64,000 nt of DNA from Flavobacterium alvei. Lineage in GTDB: Bacteria > Bacteroidota > Bacteroidia > Flavobacteriales > Flavobacteriaceae. The stretch is taken from the NCBI RefSeq assembly GCF_002920895.1, contig NZ_PQVG01000001.1, positions 496,001-560,000 on the forward strand, given 5' to 3'. Both the position numbers and the translations under genes were made by a program. Of the stretch, positions 8,513 to 18,212 are shown in pieces (within the stretch, counting starts at the first letter, position 1; the number at the start of each line of letters is the position of its first letter). A model generated the notes under the pieces. It had not been told where the DNA came from. It did no database searches and saw only the letters and a program-made list of their open reading frames with translations.

Positions 8513-9328
8513 TTATACGCCGCTAAATGCACTAAAACCACCATCTACTGGCAACACTACTCCTGTAATAAAACTCGCAGCATCGCTACACAAAAACTGA
8601 ACAGTTCCGTTTAATTCCGCAATATCTCCAAAACGCCCCATTGGCGTTTTTGCTAATACTTTTTTACTTCTATCTGTGAGCGAACCATCCTCATTAATAA
8701 GAACTCTACGGTTTTGGTCACCAATAAAAAAACCTGGCGCCAAGGCATTTACACGAATTCCATCGCCATATTTCAGGGCCATTTCAGTAGCCAACCATTG
8801 GGTAAAATTGCTAATTCCAGTTTTCGCAACCGAATATCCTGGCACTCGAGTTATGGCCGAATAAGCTGCCATGGATGACATATTGATGATATTACCACTT
8901 TTTTGTTTCGACATAACGCGACCAAAAACCATACTAGGAAAAACGGTTCCGTTTAAGTTTAAATTGGTTACTTTATCCCAATCGCTAATTTTCATATCAA
9001 AAAATTCTTGGTCGGGCATTAGTGTCGCACCTGGCAAATTTCCGCCTGCTATATTTAATAAAATATCTATTCGCTCCCATTTTGCTACTACTTCTTTGGC
9101 TACATTTTCTAAGCTCTCTATATCAAGGACATTACCCACAACTCCAATAATATCAGTTCCAAAAACAGAAAGTTCCGCTACTCTTTTATTAAGGTTTTCT
9201 TCGTGTATATCAATAGCTACCACTTTTGCTCCAGCTTGTAAAAAACTCTTGGCAATACTTCCTCCTAAAACTCCACCAGCTCCAGTAATTATGGCTACTT
9301 TTCCTTTAATACTAAATGCATCATTCAT
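8513..9328 (-). CDS. uxuB: SDR-family fructuronate reductase (D-mannonate oxidoreductase)
   Basis: The 271-residue short-chain dehydrogenase has the cofactor motif TGAGGVLGGSIA (about 16-27), NIAGG, the catalytic YSVAK with upstream MSSMAAYSA, and the C-terminal GVVLPVDGGFSAF. The long segment after the NIAGG motif (about 93-110) and the direct pairing with uxuA point to the SDR-type fructuronate reductase found in Bacillus and Bacteroidota, which is unrelated to the long-chain UxuB of E. coli. It reduces D-fructuronate to D-mannonate with NAD(P)H in the cytoplasm. It is the first gene of the leftward uxuBA operon and is divergent from an AraC regulator across about 108 bases. The family is certain; the exact substrate rests on context. 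Confidence 0.85.
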   Translation of the reverse strand: MNDAFSIKGKVAIITGAGGVLGGSIAKSFLQAGAKVVAIDIHEENLNKRVAELSVFGTDIIGVVGNVLDIESLENVAKEVVAKWERIDILLNIAGGNLPGATLMPDQEFFDMKISDWDKVTNLNLNGTVFPSMVFGRVMSKQKSGNIINMSSMAAYSAITRVPGYSVAKTGISNFTQWLATEMALKYGDGIRVNALAPGFFIGDQNRRVLINEDGSLTDRSKKVLAKTPMGRFGDIAELNGTVQFLCSDAASFITGVVLPVDGGFSAFSGV

Positions 9329-9409
9329 ACTTGTTCTTTTAAAAATTTACCAACAAATTTAACCAATAGTAATGCTAATTATTTTTACTAAATTTGCATA
9401 TACTAATTC

Positions 9410-9417
9410 TATATTTG
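9410..9417 (+). promoter_or_regulatory. Candidate -7 box for the AraC-type regulator
   Basis: TATATTTG fits TANNTTTG and lies 20 bases before the ATG at 9437. No good -33 element is seen at the right distance, which would fit an activated promoter. On the other strand TAAATTTG (9354-9361) may serve uxuBA. Confidence 0.4.
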
Positions 9418-9436
9418 CAATTTAAAAGAATTGATT

Positions 9437-10306
9437 ATGAAAACCATAATGAACGAACGACTTTTAATATCGAAGTCAACTCCATTGAATGTTCGTCTAT
9501 ATGATTACAATCATTTCACATATCCTTTGCATTTTCACTCTGAATATGAGATTATTTACATTAAAGAAAGTACTGGAACTAGGTTTATTGGCAACAACAT
9601 TACGAAATATGAAGCTGGAGATATATTGCTAATTGGCTCCAATTTACCTCATTTTTTAAAGAGTGATGATGTCTATCATGAAGGAAATGAAGCTCTAAGA
9701 GTAAAAGGTACCATTATTCATTTTGAAAAAGAATTTATGTATCATGCCATCCATCATTATCCGCATTTTGTTAAAATAAAAAATCTTCTTCATGAATCGC
9801 AAAGAGGTATCTATTTTGCCAGAGGTAGTTCTCAAAAATTGCAGGAGTTATTAGAAAAAATTCCTTTGCAAGATGGAATAAATCAATTGATGCTGTTTTT
9901 AGAAATTCTCAAAGAAATGTCTGAAACAGACAACCGAAAAACCATTTCGACCACCGATTTTGTTGACGAAACCCAGTATGACACGCTAAGAATTGATAAA
10001 GTAATTTCGTTTTTAAATCAAAATTATACGCGCACTATTAGCCTTGAAGAAATTGCTTCATTTGCTGCTATGAATACTACTGCATTTTGTCGTTATTTTA
10101 AAAGCAAAACAGGAAAATCATTTAAAAACTACATTTTAGATATGCGAATTGGTTATGCTTGCAAACTATTGTTGATGGAAGATATCGGTATTTCGATGAT
10201 TAGTAGTAAATGTGGTTTTGAAACCCTTTCGCATTTCAATAAAAATTTCAAAAAAAATACAGGTCATGTGCCTTCGCAATATCGAAAGTTGATGTTGAGC
10301 AAATAG
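9437..10306 (+). CDS. AraC-family transcriptional regulator (cupin plus AraC HTH)
   Basis: The 289-residue protein has an N-terminal cupin-like sensor domain (YPLHFHSEYEIIYI, AGDILLIGSNLPHFL) and a C-terminal double helix-turn-helix AraC domain from about residue 190 (ISLEEIASFAAMNTTAFCRYFK, then SMISSKCGFETLSHFNKNFKK). A TTG six bases upstream could extend it by two residues; ATG at 9437 is preferred, and ATG at 9449 is also possible. It is divergent from uxuBA and so is the best candidate regulator of uronate catabolism (inference from position). The cupin domain would bind a uronate-derived ligand. It ends before a strong bidirectional terminator shared with galM. Confidence 0.88.
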   Translation: MKTIMNERLLISKSTPLNVRLYDYNHFTYPLHFHSEYEIIYIKESTGTRFIGNNITKYEAGDILLIGSNLPHFLKSDDVYHEGNEALRVKGTIIHFEKEFMYHAIHHYPHFVKIKNLLHESQRGIYFARGSSQKLQELLEKIPLQDGINQLMLFLEILKEMSETDNRKTISTTDFVDETQYDTLRIDKVISFLNQNYTRTISLEEIASFAAMNTTAFCRYFKSKTGKSFKNYILDMRIGYACKLLLMEDIGISMISSKCGFETLSHFNKNFKKNTGHVPSQYRKLMLSK

Positions 10307-10394
10307 TAAAACTGACAATCCTTTATTCTTGCAATTTGTCACACTGGAATAGAATATTTGTAGAGCATAAGAATCTTGCAACTCTATAAAACCA

Positions 10395-10424
10395 AAAACC
10401 CTGAAAGTTTCCTTTCAGGGTTTT
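10395..10424. terminator. Bidirectional rho-independent terminator
   Basis: A perfect 13-bp stem AAAACCCTGAAAG / CTTTCAGGGTTTT (10395-10407 with 10412-10424) has a TTTC tetraloop. It separates the convergent AraC regulator and galM genes and ends the ara operon. Confidence 0.9.
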
Positions 10425-10503
10425 AGAACTACTAAACTAATTTAAAAAACCAAATCATTTTAAATTATTTCGCTACTAAACAAACAGTGTGTTTAGTTTA
10501 TTT

Positions 10504-11685
10504 TTACTTTACAGAGAATTTAAAAGTAGTTTTTGTTTTATAATTCTCTCCCGGATTTAATACTGTTGTCGGGAAATCTTTTTGATTTGGAGAATCTGGA
10601 TAATGCTGTGTTTCTAAACACAATCCTGTTCTGTGAGCATAGGTTCCGCCGTTTCGCATTGGTAAAGTTCCATCTAAGAAGTTTCCAGTATAAAGCTGAA
10701 TTCCTGGTTGGTCAGAATACACTTCAAGCAACCTTCCGCTTTTAGCATTATAAGCCGAAGCTGCAAATCGGAATCCTTTATCTTGATTGTTCAACACCCA
10801 GCAGTGATCGTATCCTAATCCTTTTTTCAATTGATCGTCTTTTACTTCAATGTCTTTTCCGATTACTCTAGGTTTTCTAAAATCGAAAGGTGTATTGGCT
10901 ACATCCATCAATTTACCTGTTGGAATCAAATCAGCATCAACTGGAACTAATTTGTCAGCATCAATTACAACCTCATCATCCAAGATAGTTTTTGTAAAAT
11001 CTCCAGAAAGGTTAAAATAAGAGTGTTGCGTTAAGTTTACGATCGTTTTCTTGTCGGTAGTTGCTTCATAAAGAACGTCTAAAGCGTTGTCTTTATTTAA
11101 AGTATAAGTAACAAAAACAGTTAGGTTTCCAGGATATCCTTCTTCCATATCTTTGCTTACATACTTCAATTTCAAAGTCGCAACATCTCCACCTTTTGCC
11201 TCCTCAGCAGTCCAAATTACTCTGTGAAACCCTTCTGGTCCACCGTGCAAAGCATTTTTACCATTGTTGATTGCCAATTGATATTCTTTTCCATCAAGAC
11301 TGAATTTACCTTTTGCAATTCGGTTTCCGTATCTTCCGATAAGAGCTCCAAAATAAGGATTGTCTTTGGTGTATTGTGTCAAATTATTAAACCCAATTAC
11401 CACTTCTTCTGAAGCACCTGCTTTGTTTGGCACTTTTAATGACGTAATAATTCCGCCATAAGTCATAATATTAACTTCCATTCCTTTTTGGTTTTTAAGC
11501 GTGTAAACATCTACTTTTTTTCCATCAGGAGTTGTTCCGTATTCCTTTTTTTCTATTGATACACTATCCATTTTTTGTGTGGTATTTTCTTGTTTTTCGT
11601 CTTTTTCTTTGCCTTTACACTGAACATTTAAAAATGCCAAACTCAGTATTGCAAATCCACAAATATAACGCTTTACTACATTCAT
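10504..11685 (-). CDS. galM: Aldose 1-epimerase (mutarotase), lipoprotein
   Basis: The 393-residue protein has a lipoprotein signal peptide (Cys23 in FLNVQCKGK) and a complete galactose mutarotase beta-sandwich. Key residues include His147 (LHGGPEGFH), the probable acid His221 (NLTQHSYFNLSG) and the probable base Glu358 (CLETQHYPDSPN). It interconverts alpha and beta anomers of aldoses. The signal peptide places it at a membrane facing the periplasm, where it would equilibrate arabinose or xylose before uptake. It is the last gene of the araB-araD-araA-galM series, 99 bases behind araA, with an inverted repeat in the gap that may change its expression relative to araA. Confidence 0.93.
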   Translation of the reverse strand: MNVVKRYICGFAILSLAFLNVQCKGKEKDEKQENTTQKMDSVSIEKKEYGTTPDGKKVDVYTLKNQKGMEVNIMTYGGIITSLKVPNKAGASEEVVIGFNNLTQYTKDNPYFGALIGRYGNRIAKGKFSLDGKEYQLAINNGKNALHGGPEGFHRVIWTAEEAKGGDVATLKLKYVSKDMEEGYPGNLTVFVTYTLNKDNALDVLYEATTDKKTIVNLTQHSYFNLSGDFTKTILDDEVVIDADKLVPVDADLIPTGKLMDVANTPFDFRKPRVIGKDIEVKDDQLKKGLGYDHCWVLNNQDKGFRFAASAYNAKSGRLLEVYSDQPGIQLYTGNFLDGTLPMRNGGTYAHRTGLCLETQHYPDSPNQKDFPTTVLNPGENYKTKTTFKFSVK

Positions 11686-11719
11686 AATTATTTTGGTTTT
11701 TTGGTTACTTGTTAATAGG

Positions 11720-11772
11720 TCAAAAGTTTGAAAATTTCAAAACATACTGTTTTTAGACCTTCAAACTTTTGA
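11720..11772. repeat. Long-arm inverted repeat between araA and galM
   Basis: TCAAAAGTTTGAA (11720-11732) and TTCAAACTTTTGA (11760-11772) are perfect 13-base arms around a 27-base loop. A T-run follows only on the plus strand, so in the direction of ara transcription it is not a classical terminator. It may be a processing or stabilising hairpin, or a partial attenuator. Confidence 0.6.
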
Positions 11773-11784
11773 TTTTTTACTTAT

Positions 11785-13293
11785 TTATAGACTGTTCTGA
11801 AACAAGTGGTAGTAAGCTTCGTTCGCATTCAAAGTATCTTTGAAGTTGCGAATTTTAGTGTCGTTATCAATAACCACCAATTCGATTCCGGCGATATCGG
11901 CAAAATCTTCCATAAATTCAGTTGTTACGGCTTGGCTGTAAACGGTGTGGTGAGCTCCACCAGCAAGAATCCAAGCAGTGGCTGCAATGTCAAGGTTTGG
12001 TTTACAATCCCACAATACACGTGCTACTGGTAATTTTGGCAAATCGGCCATTGGTTTTACTGCTGTTACTTCGTTTACAATTAAACGGAAACGAGTTCCC
12101 ATATCTACCAATGATACATTAATAGCATCACCAGCTGGAGAATTGAATACCAAACGAACTGGATCTTCTTTTCCTCCAATTCCTAATGGATGAATTTCGC
12201 AAGAAGGTTTTCCGTCCGTGATTGAAGGACAAATTTCTAACATATGCGAACCTAATACATATGATTTTTCAGGTGTGAAGTGATAAGTATAATCTTCCAT
12301 AAAAGAAGTTCCACCTTCAAGACCGATGTTCATTACTTTCAACACACGAACCATCGCCGCTGTTTTCCAGTCGCCTTCGCCACCAAAACCGTAACCATCG
12401 GCCATAAGACGTTGGGTTGCAATTCCTGGTAATTGTTTTAATTCGCCCAAGTTTTCGAAAGTATCTGTAAAAGCACCAAAACCACCTTCTTCAAGGAAAG
12501 CTCTCAAACCTAATTCGATTTTGGCAGCATCCAATAATGATTGTCTTTGCTCTCCACCTTTTTGCAATTTGGGAGCTAAAGTGTATGATTCTTCATAAAC
12601 GGCTACTAAGGCATCAACTTGTGCATCGGTAACCAGTTTCATTTTGTTTATAATATCCGAAGAGTCATATCCGTTTACGGACATTCCAAAACGAATTTGA
12701 GCTTCCACTTTGTCACCGCAAGTAACGGCAACTTCACGCATATTGTCTCCAAAACGCGCTACTTTCAAGTTTTGCATTTCGTCCCAACCTAAAGCTACTC
12801 TAGACCAGTTTCCTAATTTAGTAATTACTCTGTTGTCTTGCCAGTGTCCTACAATTACTTTGCGTTTTTTGCGCATTCTAGACATAATGTAACCAAACTC
12901 TCTGTCACCGTGAGCCGATTGATTCAAGTTCATAAAGTCCATATCGATGCTTGCCCAAGGAATTTCGGCATTGTATTGGGTGTGCAAATGGCATAATGGT
13001 TTTTTAAGAATACTTAATCCATTAATCCACATTTTGGCTGGAGAAAAGGTGTGCATCCAAGCAATGATACCAATACAATTTTTATTAGCATTGGCTTCCA
13101 AACAAATGTCTGTAATTTCAGCAGGCGATTTTGCCACCGATTTGTAAATCACTTTTACGGGAACAGAAGCAGATGCATCAATTCCTTTTGCAATTTCTTG
13201 CGAATGTACCGCAACTTGTTTTAAAGTTTCTTCACCATATAAATTTTGGCTTCCTACTACGAACCAAATTTCTTTTTTTGAAATATCTATCAT
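11785..13293 (-). CDS. araA: L-arabinose isomerase
   Basis: The 502-residue protein has the usual AraA length and family segments throughout: [16 protein letters not shown] at the N-terminus, [46 protein letters not shown] and HMLEICPS. The Glu and His residues in these segments bind the manganese. It converts L-arabinose to L-ribulose in the cytoplasm. It follows araD by 73 bases; that gap holds a tandem 14-base repeat. It feeds on arabinose from the adjacent arabinan locus and from arabinoxylan. Confidence 0.97.
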   Translation of the reverse strand: MIDISKKEIWFVVGSQNLYGEETLKQVAVHSQEIAKGIDASASVPVKVIYKSVAKSPAEITDICLEANANKNCIGIIAWMHTFSPAKMWINGLSILKKPLCHLHTQYNAEIPWASIDMDFMNLNQSAHGDREFGYIMSRMRKKRKVIVGHWQDNRVITKLGNWSRVALGWDEMQNLKVARFGDNMREVAVTCGDKVEAQIRFGMSVNGYDSSDIINKMKLVTDAQVDALVAVYEESYTLAPKLQKGGEQRQSLLDAAKIELGLRAFLEEGGFGAFTDTFENLGELKQLPGIATQRLMADGYGFGGEGDWKTAAMVRVLKVMNIGLEGGTSFMEDYTYHFTPEKSYVLGSHMLEICPSITDGKPSCEIHPLGIGGKEDPVRLVFNSPAGDAINVSLVDMGTRFRLIVNEVTAVKPMADLPKLPVARVLWDCKPNLDIAATAWILAGGAHHTVYSQAVTTEFMEDFADIAGIELVVIDNDTKIRNFKDTLNANEAYYHLFQNSL

Positions 13294-13330
13294 TATTTTT
13301 TGTTTAATCGTTATCTTTTTATTTATGTAA

Positions 13331-13358
13331 TCTGCAATCTAAAATCTGCAATCTAAAT
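13331..13358. repeat. Tandem 14-bp direct repeat between araD and araA
   Basis: TCTGCAATCTAAAA is followed directly by TCTGCAATCTAAAT. It is probably a small slippage duplication in the intercistronic gap; no function is evident. Confidence 0.7.
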
Positions 13359-13366
13359 TCTAAAAT

Positions 13367-14068
13367 TTATTGTCCGTAATACGAATCTTTACCGTGTTTA
13401 CGTTCGTAATGTTTTTTAATCAAGGAATCCTTCAATCGAGGGGCATTTGGGTTTATCAATTGCGTTAAATGTGCCATTTCGGCAACTACTTCTAGAACTT
13501 TAGAATTGTACACTGCTTTGGCAGCATTTTTTCCCCAAGCAAATGGACCGTGATTGCCAATCAAAATCATTTCTACTTCTTCGTATGAAAGGTTTTTCTC
13601 TTTGAAACAATCCAAAATTTGGATTCCGGTATTGTGCTCGTAATTTCCTTCAATAAGTGCGTCACTCATTGGCGGAGCACAAGGAATATCAGCAGTTAAA
13701 TGGTCAGCGTGAGTGGTTCCAAAAATTGGAATATCTCTTTGAGCTTGTGCCCAAGCCACCGAATAAGTAGCGTGAGTGTGGGCAACTCCACCGATGTTTG
13801 GCCAATTTTTGTATAAATAAGCGTGCGTTTTGGTGTCAGATGACGGACGCATTGTTCCTTCTATAATGTTGTTGTCGAAATCAACAATTACAATATCTTC
13901 AGGTTTCAATTCTTCATAAGCCACACCGCTAGGTTTGATGGCAAAAACACCATTTTCTCTGTCAACGGCACTTACGTTTCCAAAAGTGTAAACTACTAAA
14001 TTCAAGGCGTTCAGTTCCATATTGGCCTCGTAGCATTCTTGTTTTAAAGCTGCATATTTTGAACTCAT
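13367..14068 (-). CDS. araD: L-ribulose-5-phosphate 4-epimerase
   Basis: The 233-residue protein is a class II aldolase-fold epimerase with the zinc-binding HTHATYSVAWAQ motif and the following GTTHADHL. It also has the N-terminal NVSAVDRENGVFAIKPSGV segment for phosphate binding. It converts L-ribulose 5-phosphate to D-xylulose 5-phosphate, the entry point to the pentose phosphate enzymes encoded at 2616-5338. It starts 10 bases after araB and is clearly part of the ara operon. Length and motifs match E. coli AraD (231 residues). Confidence 0.96.
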   Translation of the reverse strand: MSSKYAALKQECYEANMELNALNLVVYTFGNVSAVDRENGVFAIKPSGVAYEELKPEDIVIVDFDNNIIEGTMRPSSDTKTHAYLYKNWPNIGGVAHTHATYSVAWAQAQRDIPIFGTTHADHLTADIPCAPPMSDALIEGNYEHNTGIQILDCFKEKNLSYEEVEMILIGNHGPFAWGKNAAKAVYNSKVLEVVAEMAHLTQLINPNAPRLKDSLIKKHYERKHGKDSYYGQ

Positions 14069-14078
14069 TCTAGGTGTT

Positions 14079-15746
14079 TTATTTTGTTATACTTTCGATA
14101 AACTGGGCTAAATCAGAATAAGAATCCATCAATTCTTGATAAGCTTCTATTTGGTCGGCTTGTGGGAAATATTCGCTTTCGAAATCGCTTCCCATTTTTT
14201 TGCTGGCTTCAATCACGTTGGGATAAATTCCGGCTGCAACAGCTGCATAAATCGCTGCTCCCAAGGCTGGTGCTTGATCCGAAGCACAAACTTTGATGGG
14301 TTTGTTCAACACATTGGCCAAAGTTTGCATAATAAATGGTGATTTTCTGGCCACGCCTCCAATACCGATTACGCTGTCGATTCTCACGCCTTCTTCTTCA
14401 AAACGATCTACGATTTTTTTGGAACCAAAACAAATTGAATTGATTAAAGCTTTGAAAATATGTGGTGCTTTTGTTCCTAATGAAATATTTGAAATGGCAC
14501 TTTTTAGTCCTTGATTGGCATCTGGAGTTCTTCTTCCGTTTACCCAATCCAAGGCAGTAGGAATGCTTTCTGATAAAGGAATAGCTTGCGCTTGTTCGGT
14601 TAAGGTTTTGATGAAATTAGACTCCACTTCAACTTTCAATTGTGCTTTTTGTTCAGCAGACAAAACATTTGAAGTGTAAACTAAATTGTCCAAAGGCCAA
14701 GCTAATGTTTCTTTGAACCAAGCCAAAACATCGCCAAAAGCAGATTGCCCAGCCTCCAAACCAATATAACCTGGAATTACTGAACCATCTACTTGTCCAC
14801 AAATTCCTTTCACACATTTGCTTCCGATAATTTCTTTGGTCGAAACTAAAATATCACAAGTGGAAGTACCCATAACGCGAACCAAAGTGTTTTCGTCAAT
14901 TTTGGCTCCAACAGCTCCTGAATGTGCATCAAAAGTTCCTACGGCAATTATGGTATCTGTTGTAAGTCCTAATTTGGTTGCCCACTCTTGGTTCAAGGTT
15001 CCGGCTACAACATCAGATGTGTAAGTTGCATCGTATAAATCTCCTCGAAGTTGTGCCAAATACGGGTCTAATTTTTCTAAAAATTCCACTGGTGGCAAAC
15101 CGTTCCAGTCTTCGTGCCACATGGCTTTGTGTCCGGCTGCACAACGACTTCTTTTGAATGATTTTAAATCTTTATCGTCAATCAATAAATAGGTCATTAA
15201 ATCGCAATGTTCCATCCAAGTATGAGTGGCCTTTTTTACGGCTTCGTCTTCACGGGTTACGTGCAATACTTTTGCCCAAAACCATTCAGACGAATAAATT
15301 CCACCTTCGTATTTGGTGAAATCAATTCCTCCCCAATTAGCAGCCAATTCATTGATTTCGTTGGCTTCGCTTATAGCGGTATGATCTTTCCACAATACCA
15401 TCATAGCGTTTGGATTGTGCTCAAAACCTTTAGTCAAAGCTAATGGAGTTCCATCGGCAGTAACTGGAATTGGCGAAGAACCCGTGGTATCAATACAAAT
15501 ACTTTTGATTTGCGAAGGTGCTACTTTCGAAGCAGTAACAACCGCTTTTATGGTAGATTCCAAGCCTTCGATATGATCCAAAGGATGTTGGCGAAATTGA
15601 TTTATTGAAGCATTGCAATATTCTTTATTGCTCCATCTTTTGTAATGGCAAACATCTGAGGCCAACTCTTGACCATTTTCGGTATCTATCAAAACGGCAC
15701 GAACAGAGTCTGAACCGTAATCTAATCCTATAACGTAATTTTTCAT
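14079..15746 (-). CDS. araB: L-ribulokinase
   Basis: The 555-residue FGGY-family kinase begins with the ATP-binding motif GLDYGSDSVRAVLID and has the ribulokinase signatures HNPNAMMVLWKDHTA, MGTSTCDILV and GGVARKSPFIMQTLANVL. It phosphorylates L-ribulose at O5 in the cytoplasm. It is the first gene of the leftward araB-araD-araA-galM operon. A good -7 box lies 24 bases upstream, giving a very short leader. The gene order B-D-A with galM differs from the E. coli order B-A-D. Confidence 0.96.
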   Translation of the reverse strand: MKNYVIGLDYGSDSVRAVLIDTENGQELASDVCHYKRWSNKEYCNASINQFRQHPLDHIEGLESTIKAVVTASKVAPSQIKSICIDTTGSSPIPVTADGTPLALTKGFEHNPNAMMVLWKDHTAISEANEINELAANWGGIDFTKYEGGIYSSEWFWAKVLHVTREDEAVKKATHTWMEHCDLMTYLLIDDKDLKSFKRSRCAAGHKAMWHEDWNGLPPVEFLEKLDPYLAQLRGDLYDATYTSDVVAGTLNQEWATKLGLTTDTIIAVGTFDAHSGAVGAKIDENTLVRVMGTSTCDILVSTKEIIGSKCVKGICGQVDGSVIPGYIGLEAGQSAFGDVLAWFKETLAWPLDNLVYTSNVLSAEQKAQLKVEVESNFIKTLTEQAQAIPLSESIPTALDWVNGRRTPDANQGLKSAISNISLGTKAPHIFKALINSICFGSKKIVDRFEEEGVRIDSVIGIGGVARKSPFIMQTLANVLNKPIKVCASDQAPALGAAIYAAVAAGIYPNVIEASKKMGSDFESEYFPQADQIEAYQELMDSYSDLAQFIESITK

Positions 15747-15769
15747 TCTTAATTCTTTAATTGCAACTA

Positions 15770-15777
15770 CAAATATA
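15770..15777 (-). promoter_or_regulatory. Candidate -7 box of the araBDA-galM operon
   Basis: On the minus strand this reads TATATTTG, matching TANNTTTG. A TTG lies only 15 bases upstream (15793-15795), shorter than the usual 17-23, which would fit a promoter needing an activator. The neighbouring TTTTACAAGTGT partly resembles the motif at the tkt and arabinan susC promoters. Confidence 0.45.
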
Positions 15778-15885
15778 ATATAAAATATTTTACAAGTGTG
15801 TTAAAAACACTTAATTTAATTTACCAGCTTCATTTTTGCAAAATTCTTAAAAACTAGTTCGTATTAAATCTTTCTAACAATTCAA

Positions 15886-16833
15886 TTAAAATTCAAATAT
15901 TGGCTTGCCTTCCTCATTAAATTTTACGACCATAACCCTTGCATGCCTGTTTGGGTCGTATAAAGGATCGCCAACAATTTTTTCATAATCTCTAGCATGG
16001 TAAATACTCAATGGAGTTACCCCATCTTCTGCAACCGTAAAGCTATTATGGCCAGGTCCGAATATCTTCTTTTCATAATCTGTTGCTAATACTGGATATC
16101 TTGATTTTTTCCAAGAGTTTCTATCTAATAAATCGGAGTTTTGATCAGCTTCCATCATACCCATACAATAACACGCACCTGTGGCACTTGCTGAAAACGT
16201 GATATAAATTTTCTCATTATTTTTTATAACAGCTGGTCCTTCATTTACCCAAAAATCAATTCTTTCCCAATCATAATCAGGTGTTGTAAGCATAAATTGA
16301 GCTGTTTTCAGCTTAATTGGCGATTCCATTTCGGCCAAATACAAATTGGAAGCGGCAAATTGTCCGCCAGTTTTTTCGGCCCAACAGAAATATCTTTTTC
16401 CGTTATTTTCAAAAACGGTTCCATCCAACGAAAAATCAACAAAAGTCTTCAAATCACCATCAGCAGCTTGCATCTGCCCCAATTCAATCCATTCATCATT
16501 TAAAGGATCTTGCCCCTTACATTCAAGCACATAAGGTCTTAATTTCCAGATATCATCTACTTCGCTAGCTGCAAAATAAACATACCATTTTCCATCTAAA
16601 TAATGTATTTCAGGTGCCCAAACATGTTGGCTCATGGGACCTGAATCGTGTTTTTTCCAAATCTTAAATGTTTCAGCTTCTTGCAGTTCATTTAAAGTTT
16701 TGGATCTTCTTATTTCAACCGAATCATAGGAAGGCACAGAACCTGTAAAATAATAATACCCGTCTGAGTGTTTGTAAACAAACGGATCAGCCCGTTGTTC
16801 AACAATAAGGGAATTTTTTCTAGTTAAATCCAT
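15886..16833 (-). CDS. GH43 arabinofuranosidase-like enzyme, cytoplasmic
   Basis: The 315-residue protein is a single five-bladed beta-propeller GH43 domain with no signal peptide. The catalytic base is Asp16 in RADPFVYK, the helper Asp is in the VDFSLDGTVF segment or nearby, and the acid is in WVNEGPAVI. HVWAPEIHYLDGKWYVYF is typical. The overall pattern, with GPGHNSFTV and SIYHARDY, resembles GH43_26 exo-1,5-alpha-L-arabinofuranosidases, but the subfamily is judged by eye. It starts 2 bases after the GPH symporter and is the last gene of the arabinan operon. It probably cleaves imported arabino-oligosaccharides to L-arabinose for the ara enzymes encoded next to it. Confidence 0.85.
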   Translation of the reverse strand: MDLTRKNSLIVEQRADPFVYKHSDGYYYFTGSVPSYDSVEIRRSKTLNELQEAETFKIWKKHDSGPMSQHVWAPEIHYLDGKWYVYFAASEVDDIWKLRPYVLECKGQDPLNDEWIELGQMQAADGDLKTFVDFSLDGTVFENNGKRYFCWAEKTGGQFAASNLYLAEMESPIKLKTAQFMLTTPDYDWERIDFWVNEGPAVIKNNEKIYITFSASATGACYCMGMMEADQNSDLLDRNSWKKSRYPVLATDYEKKIFGPGHNSFTVAEDGVTPLSIYHARDYEKIVGDPLYDPNRHARVMVVKFNEEGKPIFEF

Positions 16834-16835
16834 TT

Positions 16836-18176
16836 TTATATATTCAATTTCTTTTTTATAGTTTCATAATATTCATCGGTAATTTTATAGCGAAACATAA
16901 GTCCTCCCATAATCACGTGGAATACCCCTGGAATAATTGTTAGCATTAGCGCCAGACCGATTAATGCTGATTCTCCTTGAACACCATCGGGATTGTAACT
17001 AAAAAAGTCTAGTAAATATCCCACCAATGCTCCTGCAACTCCCATACCTGCCTTTTGAGCAAAAGAAATTCCTCCAAACGAGAGTCCAGAAACACGTTTG
17101 CCTGTTTCAGCGTGACCATAATCTACTGCTTCTGCAATAGCTGACCAGAATACTGGTGCATGCAAATCGACAACAAAAGATAGTATAAAATAAAGTACAT
17201 AGGCCATTGCCATATCACCTGGTTTTACCGCAAAATACATTACTAAACTTATGGCTCCAACGGCCAGTTGCGTATATTTAAAAAGTTTGACTTTACAGTA
17301 ATGTTTTGTAATATAGGTAGAAACTGGCATCGCTAAAATTGCTGCTGTTACACCTGTTGCCATAAAAGTGGACTGCACACTTGCATCACCTCCAAGGAAA
17401 TATTTAGCATAGAAAATGGCTACCGATCCACGAATTACATAACCAACAGTTCCAAAGAAGCAAACACCAAATAAAACGGTCCATTGCCCATTTTTGAAAA
17501 GTAATTTTAATTGCTCAGAAACTGGTTTTTTATCTACTTCGTGTTCCACTCGCTCTTTGGTCGTAAAAAAGCAAGCTAAAAATAGAATCGTCCCCAGAAG
17601 AGCCATAATTCCCATAGCTAATTGATATCCTCTTGCCAAATCATTTTTACCCATTTTTTCGGCCAAAATAGGCACCACTATTGACACTAGAAAAGCGGCG
17701 ATTTTTGCAAAGAAAAGTCGATATCCGTTGGCAGACAAACGCTCCTTTGAATCACTCGTCAGCACACCAATCAAAGAAATGTATGGGATTGTTACCGAGG
17801 TAAACATTAGATTTACAAAAATGTAAGTGACATATGCATAAATCAATTTTCCTGTATAATCAAACTCAGGAGTGGTAAAAGTCAAAAAAACAGAGAGTCC
17901 GAAAGGCACAGACAAGAAAAGAAAATAGGGTCTGTAGCGCCCCCACTTTGTGGTAAATTTGTCGGTTATCAGTCCCATTACAGGATCAGCAATTGCATCA
18001 ATAAATCTTACTAAAAGAAATAATAATGCCATGTCTTTGGGTTTTAAGCCAAAAATATCTGTATAAAAAAACGTGATGATAAGAAACATCGAAGAGATTA
18101 CGACATTCACTGCTGCATCGCCTGATCCATACCCGATTTTTTCGAGGAAGCTTAATTTTTGATTGTTAGATTTCAT
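16836..18176 (-). CDS. GPH-family sugar:cation symporter (MFS), arabinan locus
   Basis: The 446-residue membrane protein has about 12 hydrophobic segments. It has the glycoside-pentoside-hexuronide (GPH) signatures KIGYGSGDAAVNVV at the N-terminus, RFIDAIADPVMGLITDKFTTKWGRYRPYFLF between helices 2 and 3, and LHAPVFWSAIAEAVDYGHAETGKR. Relatives such as MelB and XynB-like transporters import glycosides with Na+ or H+ across the inner membrane. Its partner gene, a signal-less GH43, lies 2 bases downstream, which suggests import of short arabino-oligosaccharides. The leader region upstream holds a nested inverted repeat (18213-18264). A second GPH symporter lies in the xylan locus. Confidence 0.92.
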   Translation of the reverse strand: MKSNNQKLSFLEKIGYGSGDAAVNVVISSMFLIITFFYTDIFGLKPKDMALLFLLVRFIDAIADPVMGLITDKFTTKWGRYRPYFLFLSVPFGLSVFLTFTTPEFDYTGKLIYAYVTYIFVNLMFTSVTIPYISLIGVLTSDSKERLSANGYRLFFAKIAAFLVSIVVPILAEKMGKNDLARGYQLAMGIMALLGTILFLACFFTTKERVEHEVDKKPVSEQLKLLFKNGQWTVLFGVCFFGTVGYVIRGSVAIFYAKYFLGGDASVQSTFMATGVTAAILAMPVSTYITKHYCKVKLFKYTQLAVGAISLVMYFAVKPGDMAMAYVLYFILSFVVDLHAPVFWSAIAEAVDYGHAETGKRVSGLSFGGISFAQKAGMGVAGALVGYLLDFFSYNPDGVQGESALIGLALMLTIIPGVFHVIMGGLMFRYKITDEYYETIKKKLNI

Positions 18177-18212
18177 ATATGTAATTTTTATTTTTTATAG
18201 GTCATATATGTT

